A stretch of 26,483 bases of DNA from Leptospira borgpetersenii serovar Javanica. GTDB taxonomy: Bacteria; Spirochaetota; Leptospiria; Leptospirales; Leptospiraceae. Each line of letters starts with the position of its first letter. Position 1 is the first letter of the stretch. Positions 1 through 26,483 of this stretch are shown in pieces. The position numbers and the translations under genes were made by a program. The notes under the pieces were generated by a model. It worked only from the letters and a program-made list of their open reading frames with translations. It searched no databases and had not been told where the DNA came from. The DNA lies in the NCBI RefSeq assembly GCF_003046425.1, contig NZ_QAJG01000022.1, positions 27,501 to 53,983 on the forward strand, read 5' to 3'.

Positions 1-229
1 TGTAAAACTTACTTTTCATGAGGACGCGATCGATAAAATCGCCGAACTCGCGATCAAAAGAGAATCCGGTGCTCGAGGGCTTAGGGCGATTGTTGAAAAT
101 ATCATGTTAGATCTGATGTTCGACATTCCATCCCGTAAAGATATCGAAGAGGTAATTATCACTGCGGAAGTAATTACCGATCGAGTGACTCCTACTTTAA
201 TTCTCAAAAAAGAATCTAAGATCGCTTAA
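1..229 (+). CDS. clpX: ATP-dependent Clp protease ATP-binding subunit ClpX, C-terminal fragment
   Basis: The reading frame is open from the window edge (first full codon at 2) to TAA at 227-229 and gives 75 residues. It contains the ESGARGLRAIVE stretch, which matches the sensor-2 helix of ClpX, where the arginine of GARGLR contacts ATP. After it come the LDLMFDIPS segment and the short beta tail (VIITAEVITD...PTLIL) that end ClpX proteins. ClpX is the AAA+ unfoldase that feeds substrates to the ClpP protease in the cytoplasm. The zinc-binding domain, Walker motifs and most of the AAA+ domain lie outside the window, so only the last fifth or so of the protein can be judged. The assignment rests on the very typical C-terminal motifs. 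Confidence 0.93.
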   Translation, partial: VKLTFHEDAIDKIAELAIKRESGARGLRAIVENIMLDLMFDIPSRKDIEEVIITAEVITDRVTPTLILKKESKIA

Positions 230-267
230 AGTCTTTCCCGAAACTTGAAGAGAATTCAGTGATAATT

Positions 268-285
268 AACGTGAGTTCGGCATAA
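268..285 (+). repeat. Dispersed 18-bp motif, copy 1 (with adjoining hairpin)
   Basis: The sequence aacgtgagttcggcataa recurs at 2982-2999 with one mismatch, in the same orientation. The last bases overlap a 7-bp inverted repeat, gcataac (280-286) and gttatgc (297-303). The two copies bracket the palindrome cluster and the interrupted nuclease gene. I have an impression that this motif is frequent in Leptospira intergenic DNA, but I cannot verify that here. Confidence 0.5.
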
Positions 286-333
286 CGAAAGCGATTGTTA
301 TGCTGATCCATAAAGAGTAGTACTTTAGTTTGA

Positions 334-384
334 AAATTTCATAGCTGAAACACTTTTTATGAAAGTGTTTCAGCTATGAAATTT
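334..384. repeat. Perfect 23-bp inverted repeat (long hairpin)
   Basis: Bases 334-356 are exactly complementary to 362-384, leaving a 5-base loop. The hairpin begins about 100 bases after the clpX stop. There is no T-run on either side, so it is not a classical intrinsic terminator, although a stem this long could still end transcription or protect an mRNA 3' end. It could equally be a small palindromic mobile repeat. Confidence 0.8.
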
Positions 385-587
385 GCGGGCGATTCGCCTA
401 AACTTTCTTATTCGAATTTACGGTTAGTTCGAGTAATATGCAGGAATTTTTCAAATTAGTCTCTTGTCTGGAATTTTATGGCTTTTGAATGGGTTTTATC
501 GTTGTTCAATTTCCGTAGGGTATCCCACATTGGAGATAGTTTAATATCCTAAAGTCGATTTTGTGCGGACATTTTTAAAGATTATTG

Positions 588-673
588 ATCTCTATAAAAT
601 AGAGTACCGTTAATTTGAGCACAAATCCAACGTTTAGGCACGGAATTCTAGAGGCACTCTATTATGTAGAGAT
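588..673. repeat. 86-bp element with 18-bp inverted ends
   Basis: The left end, atctctataaaatagagt (588-605), is complementary to the right end, actctattatgtagagat (656-673), at 16 of 18 positions. The outer 13 bases of the left end recur exactly at 991-1003 and 26161-26173. The size, terminal inverted repeats and absence of coding capacity fit a miniature inverted-repeat element. No target duplication was recognised. Confidence 0.5.
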
Positions 674-766
674 GATTAGGTTTTTATAAAGAATTCGTTC
701 CAAAACTTCGGTAGAAATATCATCACAAATTTTTCAAAAAACAAAAGAGTTTCCGCGTTTTAGTGG

Positions 767-817
767 ATAGTTGTTAGATGTGCAAACTCCTAACAACTAT
801 TAACCGTTAACATCTAA
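767..817. repeat. Overlapping alternative hairpins
   Basis: atagttgttag (767-777) is exactly complementary to ctaacaactat (790-800). Overlapping it, ttagatgt (774-781) is complementary to acatctaa (810-817). The two stems share bases 774-777, so they cannot form together. That resembles an attenuator, but there is no gene immediately downstream, so a repeat remnant is as likely. Confidence 0.45.
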
Positions 818-868
818 AAAATCCTACATTTTTGAGATCTGGGACAAGTTCAAAATAAAAACTGATAT

Positions 869-959
<91 letters not shown>

Positions 960-961
960 CG

Positions 962-1142
962 GAGTTGTTGAAAAAGTTGAGATTAAGGGCATCTCTATAA
1001 AATCAAAAAACGACAGAATGTTATAAGGAATTCCTATGTGAAAACCACTGTTTTGCGACATTTGAGAATTCTGTTCCTTTAACAAAATCGCTTCAATCGA
1101 CTGTTTCCAGGAAACAAATGGAGATTAATCTTTCAACAACTC
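962..1142. repeat. 181-bp segment with 12-bp inverted ends, IS-remnant-like
   Basis: gagttgttgaaa (962-973) is exactly complementary to tttcaacaactc (1131-1142). The segment also holds a copy of atctctataaaat (991-1003) and no credible reading frame. The ends resemble those of some IS5-like elements, and I infer a deletion derivative or MITE. The match to any named insertion sequence is unverified. Confidence 0.4.
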
Positions 1143-1168
1143 TATTGTTTATAAATCATTTATGTTTC

Positions 1169-2851
<1,683 letters not shown>

Positions 2852-2981
2852 TTTATACTATTTAATATTGTAATATTCTATTAATTGATATGAAAATTTA
2901 TTGTGAGATTTTGGAAACAAAAATTATTTTTTGTTTTATTTTGGATGTTTTTGCTTTTTAAATTTAAAAAGCTGAATATTG

Positions 2982-2999
2982 AACGTGAGTTCGGCGTAA
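2982..2999 (+). repeat. Dispersed 18-bp motif, copy 2
   Basis: aacgtgagttcggcgtaa matches the copy at 268-285 at 17 of 18 positions in the same orientation. Here it is not followed by the gttatgc hairpin arm. The two copies lie 2.7 kb apart on either side of the nuclease region. Confidence 0.5.
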
Positions 3000-3110
3000 A
3001 AATCTATGATTCATTTTTCTAAAAACAAGTTGGAATCTAAACTTTGTGAATCTATTCTTAAAATATGGGAAATACCACAAATCATGATTTTATGAACAAA
3101 TTCTAAAATT

Positions 3111-3124
3111 GTAGGAACTCCTAC
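3111..3124. repeat. Small hairpin motif gtagg-aact-cctac
   Basis: A 5-bp stem with a 4-base loop. The same design, with a 6-bp stem, is found at 10567-10582 (tgtggg-aacc-cccaca). Both lie in gene-free DNA, which suggests a small dispersed palindrome family. Confidence 0.4.
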
Positions 3125-3306
3125 TTTTAGAAAATTCTTTCTCGTTTTCAACCGTCAAACTTGCGTTAATTTAAGATTTGAGGATGGATTTTAAAGTAAA
3201 AATGAATCTAAAACCGATTCTGACTTCAATACATCGTTTCAAAGTTAAGAACCGAACAGTGGTTTTGAGATAGACTCAAGACGGAAAAACAAGATTTGTG
3301 TTTATA

Positions 3307-3335
3307 AAATCGCATCGTTTGAAACGATGCGATTT
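3307..3335. terminator. Strong hairpin terminator, probably serving the phosphate transporter gene
   Basis: aaatcgcatcgttt (3307-3320) is the exact reverse complement of 3322-3335. It forms an 11-bp stem closed by a tttgaaa loop, with A and T runs at the base. It sits about 60 bases past the stop codon of the minus-strand transporter gene and carries T-rich sequence on both sides, so it could work in both directions. Confidence 0.75.
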
Positions 3336-3394
3336 TTATTTTAAAAAGAAACCGTTTTTGTAAACAACAGAATCGTTTTACAGGTTTTATGAAA

Positions 3395-5686
<2,292 letters not shown>

Positions 5687-5784
5687 GAAACGCTTCCGTT
5701 TATTGTTTTGTTAGTATCTAATAAAGTTTTCGCTTTGACTCTTGTGAAACGTGAATCCGGCGCTTATTGGCTCTAATCGCGGAT

Positions 5785-5801
5785 TGTTGTAATCTACAAC
5801 A
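5785..5801. promoter_or_regulatory. Candidate operator: perfect palindrome upstream of the transporter gene
   Basis: tgttgta-atc-tacaaca is a perfect 7-3-7 dyad about 100 bases upstream of the transporter ATG and about 115 bases past the end of the upstream gene. Size and symmetry fit a dimeric winged-helix repressor site. No regulator is identified, and the dyad could also form part of an RNA hairpin. Confidence 0.4.
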
Positions 5802-5916
5802 GTACAACGTTTGTCGAGAGTTATCCTTGAGTCTTTTAAATCTGTGGAACCGGACAACTGAAATTTTGCCGTGAACCCGTCTGTGATTATTACTTTTGTG
5901 TTACAAAATCAACCGG

Positions 5917-6963
<1,047 letters not shown>

Positions 6964-7039
6964 AGGCTCCAGAATTCTTATTTCCAGTTTCCTTGGAAAT
7001 TTTTTTATTAGGTCGGGATGGAACTCGTTTTGTTCCGAT

Positions 7040-7915
<876 letters not shown>

Positions 7916-7969
7916 TCTAATCTATCGTAAAAAGGAGGAGCCTTCCAATTGCGATAGCTTTATAACCAA

Positions 7970-9091
<1,122 letters not shown>

Positions 9092-9147
9092 AAGAAAGAT
9101 TCTTGACTTTATGGGAGACGATCTACTAGATTCTTCTTCAATTTGCC

Positions 9148-10401
<1,254 letters not shown>

Positions 10402-10566
10402 AGTTTCCTTTTATATCGCCTCCTTTTTGGAAATTGGACTTTCCGGCCTGAATCATTAAGAATTTGTCGAGCTCCAATAGAAGCGATGCGCCTTAAGTTT
10501 AACAAAAATGTAGGCGCTATTAGCAATTTTAAACGACGAGAGAAAACCACGAATGCGACGGTTTTT

Positions 10567-10582
10567 TGTGGGAACCCCCACA
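10567..10582. repeat. Small hairpin motif tgtggg-aacc-cccaca
   Basis: A 6-bp stem with a 4-base loop, the same design as gtagg-aact-cctac at 3111-3124. It lies just after a run of T in gene-free DNA. A weaker relative, tgtggaaactcctac, is at 11179-11193. Confidence 0.45.
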
Positions 10583-10684
10583 TTCAGAGGGCTGATGACA
10601 GTGTCGCTGCAATGTCTCTCCTACAGAAGACAGCTTTGAGACGGGCTCTAAAACGGAGAAAGGATTGGGAAGTATTAATTTTTA

Positions 10685-10858
10685 TTAATATTCTAAAGCT
10701 TGCAAATAGGACTTCATAGTATCTTTCGGACCTTTAACGCCCCGCCTATATTTATTTCTCAATCCGATATTGATCGTATGAATTTCTTCGTTTAGTTCCG
10801 CACGAAACGTGAAATAAGTGAGTATTATTTTTCTTGCTTTCAAATTACTAAATATCAT
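10685..10858 (-). CDS. Doubtful small reading frame (57 residues), possibly a gene remnant
   Basis: ATG at 10858 and TAA at 10685 frame a 57-residue peptide ending in RNKYRRGVKGPKDTMKSYLQ plus five residues. The composition of the second half (charged, mixed, few rare residues) looks more protein-like than the surrounding frames. I recognise no family and see no clear ribosome site. It may be a real small protein, the tail of a decayed gene, or chance. Confidence 0.2.
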   Translation of the reverse strand: MIFSNLKARKIILTYFTFRAELNEEIHTINIGLRNKYRRGVKGPKDTMKSYLQALEY

Positions 10859-11220
10859 TGGGCGTTATAGGAATCTTATGTTTAGATCTTTGATTCTTTC
10901 AAACGGACAAAATGAATCGTTGATTTTTTTCTTTAATTGGAAGTCGACGATATCGTTCAGATCTTTTTCTCCGAGGATTTTCGAATCTTCTTTAGAAAAC
11001 TTTGGGAAAATATAATTCCTAGGAGAATCATTTTTAAAGGATCGAAAAAACGTAAAACATATCGAATTTCTTATTACTGTATTTTTTTCATGTGTAGTAA
11101 GACAATTTCCAATACTCGAGTCGCAAATACTTCGAATTTTTTTGGAGACGATTGAAAGTTCGTTACAGAACCTCAGAATGTGGAAACTCCTACTTACTTT
11201 TTCACCGGTAATTTTTGGTT

Positions 11221-11446
11221 TTCTGAAAATGCAAACGCGCCAGCGATCGCAGCGACGCGTAGTCGCGAAAAAGCGCGGTCCTGCGCCTTTTTGTTGGGTT
11301 TTATCCGTCGGAATCTTCCGGGACCGGAAACTCAGAGTCTTTTTGTAGAAAAATTTCGGCGATTGCCCCAGCCGCTTCCGCGCAGGAGGCGCCATAATAA
11401 AACGGAAATATTTCATGATTTCAAAACATAAAAAACATACACTCAA
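11221..11446. repeat. Probable dispersed repeat, GC-richer block with palindromes
   Basis: Within an AT-rich setting this block contains GC-rich runs and short palindromes (gcgac/gtcgc at 11252-11266; an aaaaagcgc to gcgcctttttg hairpin-like stretch at 11269-11294). Both strands are open for 60-190 codons, which is common in repeats of biased composition rather than a sign of a gene. Its status as a multicopy Leptospira repeat is inferred, not shown: no second copy is in the window. Confidence 0.35.
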
Positions 11447-11580
11447 ATACGATTGTACGGATCAGAAAATAGGGGAAGTTTTTTTGAGTCGAAAAAATAC
11501 TGGAAAGAACGCGAAGCCGTTATGATCTTCGATTTGAATTGAATGCAGAATCTAAGGACATTTTTGTGTATCTGAGTATT

Positions 11581-11624
<44 letters not shown>

Positions 11625-11645
11625 CGCATTTCGGGAATTACTATT

Positions 11646-12122
<477 letters not shown>

Positions 12123-12158
12123 TTTCTAACAAATCGGATTTATCAACTGTTCCAAGCA

Positions 12159-12193
12159 CGAAATCTATCCGAAGTGAATTTCGATCTTTTTTT
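12159..12193. terminator. Weak candidate terminator between convergent genes
   Basis: cgaaat (12159-12164) pairs with atttcg (12178-12183), followed directly by a T-rich run (tctttttttctt). The stem is only 6 bp, but the position, 37 bases after the cNMP-binding gene and before the convergent kinase gene, is right for a terminator. Confidence 0.35.
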
Positions 12194-12283
12194 CTTCTAA
12201 AATTGAACCGTTCTTGTGTCATTCCATTTTTTTTACACCGAGCGGTCTTTTTTAAGAATATTCAAAATCTTTAAAAAAACATT

Positions 12284-15354
<3,071 letters not shown>

Positions 15355-15380
15355 TTATTCCTATAACCAAAACAGAGGCT

Positions 15381-15409
15381 TTTATAATTTTCTGCATTGA
15401 AAATATCAA
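15381..15409 (-). promoter_or_regulatory. Sigma-70-type promoter of the hybrid kinase gene
   Basis: Read on the minus strand, TTGATA (15409-15404), a 17-base spacer and TATAAA (15386-15381) match the consensus at 5 of 6 in both boxes with ideal spacing. Transcription would begin near 15374, leaving a leader of about 20 bases that includes AGGA (15362-15359) before ATG 15354. This supports that ATG as the true start. Confidence 0.6.
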
Positions 15410-15939
15410 ACAAGCAAAATAAGAAAATGTTTTGAAGAAAAAGAATATTCTCAAATGGAAATCATGTTCCAATGTGAAAACTGTTCCGGATATATTACAT
15501 TTTCCATAATTTTCAAAGGATTTGATTCTAGTTTAAAAAATTTGTTTTTTGAAGAAGTGCAAGATAAAATTTTTTGATCTTTATCGAACTTTTTTTATCG
15601 ACTATATTTTTTAAGAAATGTAAAAGAGCTTTGGGTCCTTTCTTTTTTGATTCAGGAATCTTTGGACCTGGTTGGATTGGCTTTCCGTTCTTGATCCCTA
15701 AAGTGTTTGGTGTATTTGTCTCCAAGAAAACTCGGCATTCCGTTTTGTACCGATCGGTGCGAGTATGCAGTACTTGAGTTCGTGTGATTTGTAGAATCAT
15801 CTGTAAAACGATTTATGGAGAGTAAACGGTGCATTCAGTTTCGGGAATAAGATATCCGGTTTCAAGGAAACATGGCGCTTGAGCTTTCATCAGATATTTT
15901 GTAATAAAAAATTCAATTTTGAGGATAGTCGTAAATAAA
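15410..15939. other. Gene-free stretch upstream of the HisKA_2 kinase
   Basis: I see no supported gene in these 530 bases between two divergent kinase genes. Frames of 60-90 codons exist on both strands over 15528-15834, but they are antisense mirrors of each other and resemble no family. The DNA is T-rich on the plus strand and presumably holds promoter sequences for the downstream kinase, which I could not place. Confidence 0.5.
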
Positions 15940-17352
<1,413 letters not shown>

Positions 17353-17401
17353 AAACACTTGTCTTCAGTAATTCATTCCGGAATCTGAAAGTATCCGGTC
17401 T

Positions 17402-19270
<1,869 letters not shown>

Positions 19271-19343
19271 ATCAGGGGATTGGTGAACCGATTTTACTAT
19301 GGAGGAATCTTTCATGATTGGAATGTTCCGATTGTCGTAAAAG

Positions 19344-25444
<6,101 letters not shown>

Positions 25445-25551
25445 GAATGATAGCTCTCTTATCCAGGAAAAATAATTCCGTTATGAGGAACATTCTATTT
25501 TGCTCTTGGATTTTTCTTTTATATCATCGTTCATTTGTGTATTTTTGTTTA

Positions 25552-25588
<37 letters not shown>

Positions 25589-25630
25589 CCGGAAAATGGA
25601 AATAAATTCTTAAAATAAAAGGAAAGTGGT

Positions 25631-26089
<459 letters not shown>

Positions 26090-26136
26090 ATCGATTTTAT
26101 ATAAAATGACCAAAAGCCTCTGAAACAAAACGGTCT

Positions 26137-26261
26137 AACGGCAAATAATAATTTTCGCGAATCTCTATAAAATTCAAAGATAATGATCTTGAAATTAAAT
26201 TTCTAAATGAAATTTGCCGTTTGGGCATTCATCATTGAATAAAAAAATCATTTTATAGAGG
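26137..26261. repeat. Interleaved inverted repeats carrying the atctctataaaat motif
   Basis: aacggcaaat (26137-26146) is complementary to atttgccgtt (26212-26221). ctctataaaat (26163-26173) is complementary to attttatagag (26250-26260). The pairs cross, so the RNA could form either stem or a pseudoknot. The second pair has the same ends as the 86-bp element at 588-673, which suggests a second member of one small repeat family. Confidence 0.5.
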
Positions 26262-26455
26262 TTCCTTTTTCATAGGTTTACCGACAAAATATTCTCCAAG
26301 GATTTGGTTGGGAAAATTGTTCGATATTTCGTATTAAAATTTCAAATCAACCGAAATTTTTGGAATCCAATTCTTACCATAACCTTACCCACAAATACTT
26401 GGATCTGAAGATAAATCTGTCGGAATTACTACAAATCCTCTGTGAAACTTACGCC

Positions 26456-26474
26456 CCACCCTGATTTTGGGTGG
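26456..26474. repeat. GC-rich hairpin at the window edge
   Basis: ccaccc (26456-26461) pairs with gggtgg (26469-26474) around a tgatttt loop, with further C and G runs outside the stem. It is cut short by the window end, so its role (terminator or dispersed repeat) cannot be judged. Confidence 0.4.
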
Positions 26475-26483
26475 AGGGGAGAG

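Larger units (their letters stand above)
2852..3394. other. Gene-free stretch upstream of the DUF262 gene
   Basis: No credible gene is visible in these 543 bases. The stretch holds the AT-rich leader of the interrupted nuclease, including the symmetric aatattgtaatatt (2864-2877) about 13 bases before its ATG. It also holds the second copy of the dispersed 18-bp motif, a small hairpin at 3111-3124, and the terminator at 3307-3335. A 260-base reading frame at 3226-3486 overlaps the transporter gene and the terminator and is not convincing. Confidence 0.6.
26090..26483. other. Gene-free right end with interleaved inverted repeats
   Basis: No gene is visible from the cyclophilin stop to the window edge. 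The first 175 bases hold two interleaved inverted repeats. The stretch 26265-26450 shows nothing I can name. A GC-rich hairpin lies at the very end. Confidence 0.6.

Noticed and set aside
5894..5908. ttttgt-gtt-acaaaa dyad just after the srkA stop
   Set aside because: AT-only 6-bp stem without a T-run; too weak to call a terminator.
10865..11446. 193-codon reading frame on the minus strand
   Set aside because: No family features, Arg/Lys/Phe-rich composition, and overlapping open frames on the opposite strand in a palindrome-rich block; more like a translated repeat than a gene.
15528..15834. Overlapping 60-90-codon frames on both strands upstream of the HisKA_2 kinase
   Set aside because: They mirror one another, have no family features and no clear ribosome sites.
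15919..15939. TTG start seven codons upstream of the HisKA_2 kinase ATG
   Set aside because: No ribosome site precedes it, and ATG 15940 begins directly before the first PAS domain.

Overview
The window looks like chromosomal DNA of a spirochaete of the genus Leptospira, probably from the pathogenic clade. The basis is moderate-to-low GC, a dense set of multi-PAS signalling proteins, a PiT phosphate transporter fused to a PhoU-like domain, and gene-poor stretches full of short palindromes of the kind I associate with Leptospira. This is pattern recognition of protein families, not a database match. No rRNA, tRNA or CRISPR array was seen.

Layout. 1-229: the 3' end of clpX. 230-1168: a gene-free stretch packed with inverted repeats. 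1169-2851 (-): a DUF262/HNH (GmrSD-like) nuclease gene, interrupted by a 114-bp element that brings in one in-frame stop codon. 2852-3394: gene-free, ending in a strong hairpin terminator. 3395-5686 (-): PiT-PhoU phosphate transporter. 5917-6963 (-): srkA-type stress kinase. 7105-7853 (+): a small RRM protein overlapping a secreted FKBP isomerase by 4 bp. 7970-10401 (+): a PAS histidine kinase followed by a PAS/SpoIIE-type phosphatase. 10402-11645: gene-poor, repeat-like. 11646-12122 (+): a lone cyclic-nucleotide-binding protein. 12284-15354 (-): a large hybrid histidine kinase whose frame is broken near the N-terminus, at one of two A7 tracts. 15940-17352 (+): a HisKA_2-type PAS kinase. 17402-19270 (+): an ABC-F protein of the Uup type. 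19344-25444 (-): three overlapping genes (DUF5683-like exported protein, FecR/fibronectin-like envelope protein, membrane adenylate cyclase). 25631-26089 (+): a cyclophilin. 26090-26483: palindromic repeats.

How the genes fit together. Most of the window is signal transduction: three histidine kinases, a SpoIIE-type phosphatase, a class III cyclase and a cNMP-binding protein. The most coherent unit is the cyclase-FecR-DUF5683 operon. Its ends overlap by 17 and 11 bp, which suggests translational coupling. It joins a cytoplasmic cAMP-producing domain to periplasmic or surface beta-rich proteins. The cyclase also carries a four-copy 20-residue tandem repeat and an N-terminal region that resembles a catalytically dead dual-specificity phosphatase. 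The other main points of interest are the two damaged or switchable genes (DUF262 nuclease and hybrid kinase) and the cluster of palindromic elements next to the nuclease gene.
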